A stretch of DNA of 64,000 nucleotides from Paracoccaceae bacterium. GTDB lineage: Bacteria; Pseudomonadota; Alphaproteobacteria; Rhodobacterales; Rhodobacteraceae. Location of the stretch: the NCBI GenBank assembly GCA_009842205.1, contig VYFX01000063.1:1-64000 (forward strand), read 5' to 3'. Within the stretch, counting starts at the first letter, position 1. Every line of letters starts with the position of its first letter. Shown piece by piece: positions 54,497 to 63,742 of the stretch. The notes below the pieces were generated by a model. It was given only the letters and a program-made list of their open reading frames with translations. It was not told where the DNA came from and ran no database searches. Made by a program: the position numbers and the translations under genes.

Positions 54497-54958
54497 TCAT
54501 TTATTGGTCATAACTTCTGATAGTTTTGAACCACATTTGCGAAGAACAACTTTCTCTTTCCTGCCACGAAAATTTACTTTGAGACGACGAAATTTATTCC
54601 AAATATCCTTATGCAATCCTTTTCCATGAGCAAGGATTGGAATCAAATCAAAATCAACCCCCTTTTCAAGCCAGCGGTTTGCTTGTTCAACCCCTCCCTG
54701 AAGCTGGTCCACAACACCCTTGGCATTACTGACACCTCCACTTTTCAATTCAACAGGAACCACATAAACCCGTTTGTTTTTCTTTGTAAAGATAAGGAAG
54801 TCACACCTTGTATGGTTTGCAAGATTAAGGACGACATGATCTAGGTCTAGGATTTTGTTGATGGACTTGGGATTTAACAACAAACCACAACCATCTCTTT
54901 GGCATTTTCTTACCAAACAATGATCAGGAAAATTTGAACCCAATTCAGAAAAGGACAT
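54497..54958 (-). CDS. putative PD-(D/E)XK nuclease paired with an OLD-like ATPase
   Basis: A 153-residue small protein. CDFLIFTKKNKRVYVVPVELKSGG gives Asp53 and Glu70-Leu-Lys72, the spacing of a PD-(D/E)XK nuclease core, followed by GVVDQLQGGVEQANRWL, a typical helix. It has no named family that I recognise. It follows the ATPase gene by 13 bp on the same strand, so the two form an operon with the ATPase first. The likely role is DNA cleavage triggered by the ATPase during phage infection. This is inferred from the pairing. Confidence 0.6.
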   Translation of the reverse strand: MSFSELGSNFPDHCLVRKCQRDGCGLLLNPKSINKILDLDHVVLNLANHTRCDFLIFTKKNKRVYVVPVELKSGGVSNAKGVVDQLQGGVEQANRWLEKGVDFDLIPILAHGKGLHKDIWNKFRRLKVNFRGRKEKVVLRKCGSKLSEVMTNK

Positions 54959-54971
54959 TATTTCTGAATAT

Positions 54972-56480
54972 TTACTTGTGAATACGGTTATAAATATTCA
55001 CGCTATCGTTATACAAACTTTCACTTACAGCATCAAAACCCGAAGGATAAAGACCGGTTTCTTCATCTAGTTTGATTTCTTCAACAAATGATCCTCTGGG
55101 ACGTTTTTTTGATTTAAACAACCAAGCACCGACTTGGTCAGGTGAAAGTGATATACCAACTGCATTTTGGGGTTTACCATTCCAAGATTTGATCTTTGAT
55201 CTCTGGACAATGTTGCCCAATTCTTCAAGTATCCACTCACTGTGTGTCGTGATTATTACCTTCAAGCCTTTATTCACAAGCTCTGCAAGTTGTCGTGTAA
55301 ATTCAACTTGCTTGGCAGGGTGTAAATGGGATTCCGGCTCCTCGACGATCAAAACATTTCCTGGTTCAACAACATGACGTAGGTAAAGGACCAATGGTGC
55401 AAGTTCAGATACCATGGAAGAAGCATTCAATAATGAAAGACCACTTTTCCAACCTTCAGGGTGGTATTTGAAGTGAGGATAATTTGCCAATTCGGACCTA
55501 GTAACCTTAATCTCTCCTTGGATGAGGTTTCTTTCGATTTGTTTGGCTTGATTAATCAAGTTACTTTTCTTTCCACCATTTGATGTTCCATCAATACCTA
55601 CTAAATTATCAAGGAAATCTGCCAATACACCAGAAACCATAGGTGAATGCCATTCCGGTCTTTGATTTGCCAATGAAGCACCTTTGATTAGAGAACTGAG
55701 AACCAACCTATAAGTATGTAATACTCCTGCTCGATCTGTTGGTAGGTAATATGCAGGACTTGAAAGCGGGCCAAGTGTTATGGGGTAATGGTACAAATGT
55801 AACCTCCATAACATATCATCTATAGATGGTGCAGTCAAAACTGTGTATTTTTTTCTTTCCTCTTCCTTAAATTTGTTCAATTCCGTTAATATTGAATTGC
55901 AATTATCATAAAACTGGTACCCTTCTTTACTGAATAGTAGCTTAAAGGTTTCGGGAATTCGTGATTCAAAGTTGCTTTCCTTCGTACCAATTTTGAATTT
56001 GTGTATGATAGCGTCAGGTTCATTTGCAATCCCAAATTTAACCATTGAACATCTGGAAGTACCAAAACGAATTAGCTCTTTAATATCCTTTATGCCAAAA
56101 CTTCGAACAATCTCTTGTCGAAGATTATATCCTTGTAATGAGATCAAATTTTTTATTTCATCTAAGATTGCGCTGGGTATTTCTATCCCCATTTCAGGCA
56201 ACGAAGACTCTTTTACCTGGGCTCTTGAAGCCAATTTTTGAAAGGAAAGGAGGAGATTTTCATCATTATGGATACGCTTAGACAAAGAAAAAAACCTGTA
56301 GGGATGTGTAAGGTTAAATACCTTGTGCAAAGCATAAATCAGTACTGCCAAATAGGATTTGCCAGTATTACTTGATCCGATAAAGACAGTCATTGGCTTA
56401 AGCGAAATTTTTGCTTCGCTAACAGGCCCAAAGTCTTTAACTTCAAGCTCAAGATTTTTTTTTGAATTAGATTCTTTCAC
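54972..56480 (-). CDS. OLD/AAA_15-like ABC-type ATPase
   Basis: A 502-residue SMC/ABC-type ATPase. Walker A is GSSNTGKS (35-42), with the usual family start 'L.VKDFGPVSEAKISLKPMTVFIG'. A large insertion follows, then Walker B LIVEEPESHLHP with Glu380, and the TTHSE switch at 411-415. This architecture occurs in OLD nucleases, PARIS AriA and related defence ATPases. No TOPRIM domain is fused. The nuclease-like partner gene follows directly. Substrate recognition by the middle region is unknown. Confidence 0.8.
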   Translation of the reverse strand: MKESNSKKNLELEVKDFGPVSEAKISLKPMTVFIGSSNTGKSYLAVLIYALHKVFNLTHPYRFFSLSKRIHNDENLLLSFQKLASRAQVKESSLPEMGIEIPSAILDEIKNLISLQGYNLRQEIVRSFGIKDIKELIRFGTSRCSMVKFGIANEPDAIIHKFKIGTKESNFESRIPETFKLLFSKEGYQFYDNCNSILTELNKFKEEERKKYTVLTAPSIDDMLWRLHLYHYPITLGPLSSPAYYLPTDRAGVLHTYRLVLSSLIKGASLANQRPEWHSPMVSGVLADFLDNLVGIDGTSNGGKKSNLINQAKQIERNLIQGEIKVTRSELANYPHFKYHPEGWKSGLSLLNASSMVSELAPLVLYLRHVVEPGNVLIVEEPESHLHPAKQVEFTRQLAELVNKGLKVIITTHSEWILEELGNIVQRSKIKSWNGKPQNAVGISLSPDQVGAWLFKSKKRPRGSFVEEIKLDEETGLYPSGFDAVSESLYNDSVNIYNRIHK

Positions 56481-57203
56481 TTAATAACCTAAACATTTCG
56501 ATTCCCAGAAAATTCAAATTCTTGGCCACTACATGGATTTGCATAGGGAGAATATTATATTACCAATTGTCAAAATCTACAAATTACCTTTGATTTTACC
56601 AAAATCACATTTTGCCAGTTGGCCAAAGCACTAACTTCTGGTAAAAGTATAATTCCTAAATAAGCATAAATAATGGAACTAAATACATGACTATCTTGGT
56701 TCATCATACATGCACTTAGACAGATCTATTAATTTCACACTTCGACGGCGCGGCTTCAGATGCCATCTAGGCCAACACCGGCTTGTTCGGCAATCGCTGT
56801 CATACTGAGATCTCAGATACAAATACAGGCAATTGCAAAAAGCCGGTGGACTCTGGTGGAATTCTTGCATTTCCGGACCATGTGCCTTAGTTGTCTGGGG
56901 CGTAATCGGTATTGGTAATTGTAATTCCTGCAGGTATGTTCTACTCCATTTTAAGGTTGTTGTACATATCCTTTTAATTTGGGAGAATCGGCACTGATTA
57001 CACCCGAGGCCAGATCAACAAGATGCAGTTTTGGAGTATGGCGTTAGTGAAACATGATACTCATGGGCTATGAGTCATTTCTTTTTGGAATTGGTATAAA
57101 ATGGGTCTTCGTCTTTTTAGGTGGGATTAAAGTAATTCAAATGTATAGTTGAAGGTGAAATGCCTTTATTGATTTGTAAAATTAGGAATGAGAAAATATT
57201 GAG
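56481..57203. other. gap between the two ATPase-nuclease pairs
   Basis: About 720 bp with divergent promoters for the two ATPase genes. Positions 57066-57127 repeat the segment at 4106-4167. The part around 56740-56880 is more GC-rich and may be eroded coding DNA, but no family can be assigned. Confidence 0.45.
57066..57127 (+). repeat. dispersed repeat, partner at 4106-4167
   Basis: See the partner entry: GGCTATGAGTC, TTGGTAT, GTCTTCGTCTTTTTAGGTGGG in the same order. Similarity is partial. Confidence 0.4.
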
Positions 57204-58385
57204 ATGAGTTTTATAAAAAAACTTGCAGTACAAGGATTATTGTCGTTTCCCAGTGACATGAAGGAAATCGAATTACTACCTTTGAATATATTAATTGGTC
57301 CAAATGGGTCTGGCAAATCCAATGTTATTGAAGTATTTGAGTTATTACGGTCCACTCCTATTGATTTTGCTTCGGCAATTCGAGATGGTGGAGGTGTAAA
57401 TGAGTGGTTGTGGAAAGACAAAGCCTCGAACAAAAAGGCCAAGATTGACGTAATCACGGAATACACAAAACTACCGGAACATTTATTACGATATAGTCTG
57501 GAATTTACATCATCGGGCACTAGAGTCGAATTATTGGACGAGGCAATCGAAGAGACTGAGCCAAAACCAGGAGAAATAGATCCATATTTTTATTATCGTT
57601 TTCAGCACGGACATCCAGTAATCAATTTAGCAGGAGATGCGGGCACACGCAGATCTCTAAAACGAGAAGACTTATTGCCAGACCAATCAGTTTTGAAACA
57701 ACGTAAAGATCCAGATCTTTACCCAGAAGTGACCTGGTTCGGAAAATCTTTTGCTGATATACAGATTTTCAGCGATTGGACCATTGGTCGATATACTCCA
57801 CTACGCCGTCCTCAACCGTCTGATCTCAGTGGGGATCGATTACTTCCGGATTATACAAATCTGGCATTAGTTCTTAACCAATTGCAAAGGAATGACTCAG
57901 TTTATTCACGTTTTAATGAATTGCTGAAACGCTTCTTACCCAGATTTGATAGAATGTCGACCGACATATCAGGAGGTACCGTACAATTCTACTTGCATGA
58001 ATCAGGCCTTTCTTCTCCTATTCCCCCAACGAGGCTATCGGATGGTACTATAAGGTTTATTGCTTTAATTGCTATTTTGTTGGCTCCAAAACCTGCACCA
58101 CTTGTTTGCATTGAAGAACCTGAACTTGGTATGCATCCTGATGCGATACCCCTGATTGGCGAACTTCTTATTGAGGCGTCCGAACGAATGCAACTAATCG
58201 TTACAACACATTCAGCGACACTTGTTTCAGCTATGAATCACCAACCGGAATCAGTTGTTACCTGTGAACGCTTGGGGTCAAGTACAATATTACGTCGACT
58301 AAATTATGAGGAACTAAAGGATTGGCTTAATCGTTATACGCTGGGTGATTTGTGGCTTTTGGGACACATAGGAGCCAATCTATGA
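57204..58385 (+). CDS. AAA_21/OLD-like ATPase of a TOPRIM pair
   Basis: A 393-residue ABC-type ATPase. Walker A is GPNGSGKS (32-39), Walker B VCIEEPELGMHP (Glu304-Pro312), and VTTHSATLVSAM follows. FIKKLAVQGLLSFP is the typical start. It overlaps the next gene by 4 bases (ATGA), so production is coupled. The pair ATPase plus TOPRIM-like DUF4276 is a common two-gene unit in defence islands, mechanistically like OLD or PARIS. No methylase is present. Confidence 0.85.
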   Translation: MSFIKKLAVQGLLSFPSDMKEIELLPLNILIGPNGSGKSNVIEVFELLRSTPIDFASAIRDGGGVNEWLWKDKASNKKAKIDVITEYTKLPEHLLRYSLEFTSSGTRVELLDEAIEETEPKPGEIDPYFYYRFQHGHPVINLAGDAGTRRSLKREDLLPDQSVLKQRKDPDLYPEVTWFGKSFADIQIFSDWTIGRYTPLRRPQPSDLSGDRLLPDYTNLALVLNQLQRNDSVYSRFNELLKRFLPRFDRMSTDISGGTVQFYLHESGLSSPIPPTRLSDGTIRFIALIAILLAPKPAPLVCIEEPELGMHPDAIPLIGELLIEASERMQLIVTTHSATLVSAMNHQPESVVTCERLGSSTILRRLNYEELKDWLNRYTLGDLWLLGHIGANL

Positions 58386-58990
58386 CAGGAATCGCGATTA
58401 TTATTGAAGGAGGTGGGGAAGGTCAATCAAGAAAACGACTACGTCTTGGTATGACAGAATTCCTTGGAGAGATTAGGGATAATTGTAGAAAAAAAGATTG
58501 GTACTTTAATCTTGCTGCTTACGGAAGTCGTAATGATGCATACAAAGGATTCGTTCATTTCAATAATTTTGAGAAATTTCATATTGTAGTTCTCCTAGTT
58601 GATTCTGAAGAAGAAGTTGAAGCTGAACACCCCCATCAACATTTAACACAACGTGATGGTTGGCAATTTTTGGAAAATAATAAAAACAATGTCCATTTGA
58701 TGGTTCAGACAATGGAGACATGGATTGTTTCTGATCAAAATGCGATGAAGAAATATTATGGTAATAGATACAAAACCATTAATTTGCCTGTTGAGTTGGA
58801 AGAAACTTCCAAGCCAGATATTTCCAATTGGCTTGACAACGCAACATCAAAAACCCAAAAAGGCAGGTACCACAAGATCAAACATGCCTCGGAGTTACTG
58901 AAAAAAATTAACCCAGATGAAGTTCGCAAACGATGCAAGCATTGCGATAGCTTGTTCACATCTCTTCTAAGTCGGTTTGAAGAGGCTTAG
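58382..58990 (+). CDS. DUF4276-family TOPRIM-like protein
   Basis: A 202-residue partner of the ATPase. The TOPRIM pattern is IIIEGGGEG with Glu9 and VVLLVDSEEEVE with Asp74-Ser-Glu76. KGRYHKIKHASELL near the C-terminus matches DUF4276 proteins. It likely cleaves nucleic acid or acts as an effector released by the ATPase. The ATG lies in the ATGA overlap. The ends and key residues look intact. Confidence 0.8.
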   Translation: MTGIAIIIEGGGEGQSRKRLRLGMTEFLGEIRDNCRKKDWYFNLAAYGSRNDAYKGFVHFNNFEKFHIVVLLVDSEEEVEAEHPHQHLTQRDGWQFLENNKNNVHLMVQTMETWIVSDQNAMKKYYGNRYKTINLPVELEETSKPDISNWLDNATSKTQKGRYHKIKHASELLKKINPDEVRKRCKHCDSLFTSLLSRFEEA

Positions 58991-59065
58991 CAATGACGTT
59001 GATTTCCATTTTGATAGTCTAGATTTATATCCCGAGGAAGACAGGTGGATTCCCATCATTTTGGA

Positions 59066-59095
59066 CGAAGAGTCGAATTATTCTGGATAAAAATT
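59066..59095 (+). repeat. short repeat also found at 6596-6625
   Basis: Core GTCGAATTATTC with flanking GGA and A-rich bases, shared with the porin 1-2 intergenic region. It may be a regulatory site or a small remnant. Confidence 0.35.
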
Positions 59096-59214
59096 TTTTC
59101 CGATAAAGTTGTAGTCCGATTTAATTTGTTGCTTATAAAACATTTGGTTAATATTCTTTGAAAACCGATTAGAGTGAATTGGTATAGTTGGTAAGAATGA
59201 ATTTTGGGTGAGAA

Positions 59215-59406
59215 ATGGAATTGGAAGCACCGGAGATTGAGGTTGTTGAAACCACCAGGGTTTCATGCCAGGGGCAAGGGGGTGCCTTGGGGCATCCCTT
59301 GGTATGGTATCAGATACCCTTGGACAAGGGCTGGGTTGAATGTGGTTATTGCGACAAGCGGTTTGTATTGGCTGGATTTGAATCCAAAATGGCCAAAGAA
59401 ACATAG
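59215..59406 (+). CDS. zinc-finger domain protein (zf-CHCC, NDUFS6-like)
   Basis: A 63-residue protein with Cys18, His27, Cys43 and Cys46 (VSCQGQGGALGHP, ECGYCDKRF). This is the zf-CHCC pattern of a small family common in alphaproteobacteria and related to the mitochondrial complex I subunit NDUFS6. It probably binds zinc and may act near respiratory complex I; the bacterial role is not proven. It lies 19 bp before polA. Confidence 0.88.
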   Translation: MELEAPEIEVVETTRVSCQGQGGALGHPLVWYQIPLDKGWVECGYCDKRFVLAGFESKMAKET

Positions 59407-59425
59407 TTTGGAACTGTGAGATTCC

Positions 59426-62227
59426 GTGAGTAAATTCGGCGAGGGGGACAGGTTACTACTTGTAGATGGCTCGGGTTATATCTTCCGGGCTTACTTCAGT
59501 TCCTTGAACGTGGCATCGGATCGGTTTCGATACCGAAGTGACAATACGCCGGTAGGTGCGGTTCACATATTCTGTCATATGCTGATGACGGATGTGCTCC
59601 AGAGTTCCAAAAAGCCAACCCATATTGCGGTGGTTTTTGACAAATCATCAAAAACCTTCCGATCGGAAATCTATCCACCCTACAAATCCAATAGGCAAGC
59701 TCCTCCCGAAGACCTGATACCACAATTTGCCAGTACTAGGGAAGCAACCAGGGCTTTCAACCTCCCTTGTCTTGAAATGGAAGGCTATGAGGCTGATGAT
59801 ATCATCGCTACCCTTGCTACCCAGGCCAAGGAGGCCGGAGGTGAGGTAACCATCATATCATCTGACAAGGACCTCATGCAATTGGTGGGTGAGGGTATTG
59901 TCATGTACGATACCCGAAAGCGTCAGGAAATCGGACCAGAGGAAGTAAAGAAAAAATTCGAAGTCTATCCCGACAAGGTTATTGATATCCAAGCCCTGAT
60001 GGGGGACAGTAGTGATAATATCCCGGGTGTCCCAGGTGTTGGACCCAAAACAGCTGCAGGGTTGATCAATGAATATGGTGATCTTGATACGCTCCTTGCA
60101 CGAAGGGATGAGATCAAAAAACCGAAACTCAAGCAGGTAATGGATGAAAATGCAGACAATGTACTGATCTACAGGAAATTGGTAACCCTTCTGAAGGATG
60201 TACCAATTGACGTGACGCTTGATGATCTCAAACTGGTCCCACCACAGCCAGAGAAACTTTTTGACTTCCTGCTGGCTCAGGAATTCCGAACCTTGGTTCT
60301 GAGAGCAGCGGATTATCTCAAGGTTGCACCGCCCGAACTTCCTTCCAGAAATCTAACTGATGGCGATGCCCAATCAGGTGAAAAACCTCTAAACCCTGAT
60401 GAATACAAGCTTATCAACACCATGGACAGTCTCAATGAGTTGGTTGACAGAATATACGAAAATGGTCAGGTGGCAATTTCCTTTCAAACCGAAGGTGAGG
60501 AGTCAACAGCCGAACTGATTGCGTTGGGCTTGGCCGTCAAAGAGCAGGAGACTTTCTATTTGCCCCTTAGACATGTGGATACGCAAGGTCTATTGAGAAC
60601 CGATGGAAGCAAATTCCCTGATCAGGTTGAATTCGACAGTGCCCTTCAAACCCTGCAAAGGGTGTTTGAGGACAATTCAATTTTGAAGATAGGTCAGAAT
60701 ATCAAGTTCTTGATCAAGGTGCTTGCCAGACAAGGGATCAAGGCAGAAATTGTTGATGACATAGAGGTCATATCATTCGTTGCCAATGAAGGAAACCACA
60801 AGTTTGATCTAGCCAAGGTCGCTGCAACGGAGTTTGAATTGAAAGCACCGGTGATTTCCGACCTCTTGGGTACAGGCAAAAATGCCTTGCCCTTTTCCCA
60901 TACGAATATTTATGAAGCGGCAAAGTATTCTGCCACGACTGCTGATATAATACTAAGGGTCTGGAAGCATCTCCGTACCAAACTTATCCACAACAAGGTC
61001 TCGACCGTTTACGAAACCCTGGAGAGACCATTAATCGGCATATTGGCTGAGATGGAGGAAACCGGGATAGTTGTGGATCCAAAAAAGCTTGAGGAACTTT
61101 CGGGTACCTTTCAGGAGGAACTTACCGAATTGGCAGCAAGAATTTATGCCGAGGCTGGCGAGGAGTTTCTAATCAGTAGCCCCAAGCAATTGGGTACGGT
61201 CCTGTTTGACAAACTTCAACTCCCCTCTGACAAGGCCAAAACAGCCAGTGGTTATAAAACCGGTGTCGATATATTGGAAGACCTGACAGACAGAGGCCAT
61301 AAATTGCCTGGACTTGTCCTGGATTGGCGCCATAAAGCCAAACTCAAATCAACCTATACCGATGCTCTACAGACCTGCATTAATCCGAATACGGGACGGG
61401 TGCATACCTCCTACAGATTGGATGGTGCCAATACGGGACGTTTGGCTTCCATCAATCCTAACTTGCAGAATATTCCTATCAGAACAAGCGAAGGCAAACA
61501 AATACGGGAGGCATTTGTTGCCAGGGAAGGATATGAAATAGTATCTCTGGACTACAGCCAGATTGAATTGAGAATCCTTGCCTATATGGCCAATGTAAAA
61601 GGAATGAAGATAGCCTTCAGGGAAAAGATGGACATTCATCAATCCACTGCCAGTCAGGTTTTTGAAATACCACTTGGTGAAGTGTCATCGGATATGAGAA
61701 GAAAGGCCAAGGCAATTAATTTTGGAATAATCTATGGCATTTCAGCCTTTGGCTTGGCTCGCAACCTTCAGATCCCTCGCAAGGAAGCAAGCAATTTTAT
61801 CGAGGGTTATTTTTCCAGGTATCCCGAGATCAAGCAATATATGGAAAAGATTGTCGGAATTGCAGAACAGCAAAACCATGTTAAAACCCTTTTTGGTCGG
61901 AAGGTTGGCACACCCAGCATAAACAAGGGTGGTCCGCAGAAAGCCTTTGCCAGAAGAGCTGCCATAAATGCGCCCATTCAGGGTTCAGCAGCAGATATCA
62001 TCAGGAGGGCCATGGTAAGAATACCTGATGTAATCAGCAAATTGCCAGCCAAACTTCTTCTTCAAATCCATGACGAACTTCTTTTTGAGGTAAGAAAGGA
62101 TGCAGTCCCAGACCTAATCGAGGTGGCAACCAAGTCCATGGAAAAAGCTGATCGTCCGGTCGTGGCTATTGAACCTGGCCTGGTCGTAGATTCCGGAGTG
62201 GGTAAAAACTGGTTGGAGGCGCATTAA
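59426..62227 (+). CDS. polA: DNA polymerase I
   Basis: A 933-residue polymerase for repair and Okazaki-fragment processing. The 5'-3' exonuclease domain (1-290) has LLVDGSGYIFRAYF, EGYEADDIIATLA and MGDSSDNIPGVPGVG. The polymerase domain has motif A SLDYSQIELR, motif B RRKAKAINFGIIYGIS and motif C QIHDELLFEV. The 3'-5' exonuclease domain is present, but the first metal Asp (in FDTET of relatives) is Gln354, and the second (in QNLKYD) is Leu429. Proofreading is therefore probably lost. The start is GTG 59426, as the frame begins SKFGEGDRLLL. Confidence 0.95.
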   Translation: MSKFGEGDRLLLVDGSGYIFRAYFSSLNVASDRFRYRSDNTPVGAVHIFCHMLMTDVLQSSKKPTHIAVVFDKSSKTFRSEIYPPYKSNRQAPPEDLIPQFASTREATRAFNLPCLEMEGYEADDIIATLATQAKEAGGEVTIISSDKDLMQLVGEGIVMYDTRKRQEIGPEEVKKKFEVYPDKVIDIQALMGDSSDNIPGVPGVGPKTAAGLINEYGDLDTLLARRDEIKKPKLKQVMDENADNVLIYRKLVTLLKDVPIDVTLDDLKLVPPQPEKLFDFLLAQEFRTLVLRAADYLKVAPPELPSRNLTDGDAQSGEKPLNPDEYKLINTMDSLNELVDRIYENGQVAISFQTEGEESTAELIALGLAVKEQETFYLPLRHVDTQGLLRTDGSKFPDQVEFDSALQTLQRVFEDNSILKIGQNIKFLIKVLARQGIKAEIVDDIEVISFVANEGNHKFDLAKVAATEFELKAPVISDLLGTGKNALPFSHTNIYEAAKYSATTADIILRVWKHLRTKLIHNKVSTVYETLERPLIGILAEMEETGIVVDPKKLEELSGTFQEELTELAARIYAEAGEEFLISSPKQLGTVLFDKLQLPSDKAKTASGYKTGVDILEDLTDRGHKLPGLVLDWRHKAKLKSTYTDALQTCINPNTGRVHTSYRLDGANTGRLASINPNLQNIPIRTSEGKQIREAFVAREGYEIVSLDYSQIELRILAYMANVKGMKIAFREKMDIHQSTASQVFEIPLGEVSSDMRRKAKAINFGIIYGISAFGLARNLQIPRKEASNFIEGYFSRYPEIKQYMEKIVGIAEQQNHVKTLFGRKVGTPSINKGGPQKAFARRAAINAPIQGSAADIIRRAMVRIPDVISKLPAKLLLQIHDELLFEVRKDAVPDLIEVATKSMEKADRPVVAIEPGLVVDSGVGKNWLEAH

Positions 62228-62302
62228 GATAATCTCATTGCCAAGGTGGGATAGATCGCCAATTTGCAATACAGTTCAAATCCTCAAGCAAATTACTCTA
62301 TA

Positions 62303-62893
62303 TCAAACATCCATTTCCTTTGATGGTATAAAGGGAAAGAAAATTCCTTTTGACCATAATCCGAACCAACTTTCTCCATTGTATTCTTCATTTACACAGA
62401 TCTCTACCAGACGGAAAAAACTCTTCCTGTCGATCAGGGCTTCCAGATTGGTTCTGACCAATACATAAGGTGAAACTTCACCCGTATCTGGGTCTCGCAT
62501 TACCCTAATGGGTTTGTCCTTTCCAGCAGTAGTATGTTCGTCAACGTTTGTAGTGAATGTTACTTCTTGGCTTTTACCAGTACCTTGTGCATCAAAATCC
62601 AGTGCTACAAAAGGCGCATCATCAACTTTAATTCCTACTTTTTCAACAGGGGTTACCAAAAAGTAATCATCGTCATCTTTTCTCAGTATGGTAGAGAAGA
62701 GTTTGACCAATGATTTTCTGCCAATGGGTGTTCCCAAATAAAACCAGGTACCATCTCTGGCGATTCTCATGTCCAGGTCACCACAGAAGGGTGGATTCCA
62801 AAGATGGACAGGAGGCAGCCCTTTTTTGGCTACTTTCCTTACCGTTGCAGCTATATTGTCGGCCTTACCTATGTCATTGATCTGATCTGGCAT
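62303..62893 (-). CDS. DUF1285-family protein
   Basis: A 196-residue cytosolic protein: PPVHLWNPPFCGDLDMRIARDGTWFY, cut here to its core FCGDLDMRIARDGTW, then TPIGRKSLVKLFSTILRKDDD and RTNLEALIDRKSFFRLVE. This pattern is DUF1285, found as single copy in many proteobacteria with no assigned function. AAGGA lies upstream of the ATG. It converges with polA, with 75 bp between stops and no evident terminator. Confidence 0.85.
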   Translation of the reverse strand: MPDQINDIGKADNIAATVRKVAKKGLPPVHLWNPPFCGDLDMRIARDGTWFYLGTPIGRKSLVKLFSTILRKDDDDYFLVTPVEKVGIKVDDAPFVALDFDAQGTGKSQEVTFTTNVDEHTTAGKDKPIRVMRDPDTGEVSPYVLVRTNLEALIDRKSFFRLVEICVNEEYNGESWFGLWSKGIFFPFIPSKEMDV

Positions 62894-62965
62894 TTTTATC
62901 CTTGCTTAGTCGTGCTCTTATTTCAAATTAATTTTATCACAACATACCAAAGTTGATAAGTGAAA

Positions 62966-63649
62966 CTAAGCATTAGGTTTGAAACTTGCCCTCGGTTTTG
63001 CGCCAATCTGCTTTGCAATCGTCTTCCACTTGGCGCCATGTCTTGCTTTTGGACCTGCAAGAGCATGGGCAATTTCGTGCAATATGGTATCTCTGATCTC
63101 AGAATCCTTGCCGTCCAATGCATGACTGCGACTAAGATGTATAGTCTTGTCCCTGTAGTTGCATTTGCCCAAAAAACGTATTGATTCATCAAACCTCAAA
63201 TTCCACTCATGCAACCCATGAGAATCCATCAGATTCCGGGCCTGGCTACTTATCTCATTTAATCTATCGGCACTAGGTCTTGATGGTTTGGAGGAGGTTA
63301 GGTTTAAAGTATGATAGGGTACTCTCCATTTTTCTCCAGTGCTTAAAACCACAATTGCTCTAACTGGATTCAATTTATGGATTATGCCTGAATAATAGTC
63401 GTCATGGAGAGAGAAACTTACCAAATCACCAATTCGATATTTTGATCTCTCCAGATCAACTGGTGTAACGATAGTATTTCGATTTGGTCCAGGTTTGACT
63501 TTCAGAAAATGCTCGGGTATCCGCCAAATTTTGTTCGAAGCATCAATTACCTGAGCATGGTTCCTTCTGGTACCTTTTTTATACAAATGACCTGATATCA
63601 CCTTTTTCGGTAAGGCAAATTCTACAGGAGCTCCGATTTCCAATGACAT
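62966..63649 (-). CDS. SprT-like zinc metalloprotease with duplicated N-terminal module
   Basis: A 227-residue protein. The C-terminal part (about 125-227) has ILHEIAHAL (HEIAH at 191-195) and ARHGAKWK with the third zinc ligand His204, the SprT-like metalloprotease core. The N-terminal part contains two similar ~45-residue modules. The first (about 7-52) has PVEFAL, SGHLYKKG and WRIPEHFLKV. The second (about 73-117) has LVSFSLHDD, SGIIHKLNP and WRVPYHTLNL. These look like small beta barrels. SprT-like proteases can process DNA-protein crosslinks, but this role is not shown here. Confidence 0.78.
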   Translation of the reverse strand: MSLEIGAPVEFALPKKVISGHLYKKGTRRNHAQVIDASNKIWRIPEHFLKVKPGPNRNTIVTPVDLERSKYRIGDLVSFSLHDDYYSGIIHKLNPVRAIVVLSTGEKWRVPYHTLNLTSSKPSRPSADRLNEISSQARNLMDSHGLHEWNLRFDESIRFLGKCNYRDKTIHLSRSHALDGKDSEIRDTILHEIAHALAGPKARHGAKWKTIAKQIGAKPRASFKPNA

Positions 63650-63742
63650 TCTGTTATATTATGAATTAGTAAAATGTATAATTTTGACTTGGAACATCCA
63701 ATTTATATCAACAAGAAAATTATCCAATAAGGACAAGAATAT

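Noticed and set aside
56740..56880. Minus-strand stretch reading like a TetR helix-turn-helix (MTAIAEQAGVGLDGI)
   Set aside because: Only about 15 residues fit, an immediate stop follows and no flanking domain was found; chance cannot be excluded.
62220..62300. tRNA-like T-loop (GTTCAAATC) near 62276
   Set aside because: No T-stem, acceptor stem or anticodon arm could be folded around it.
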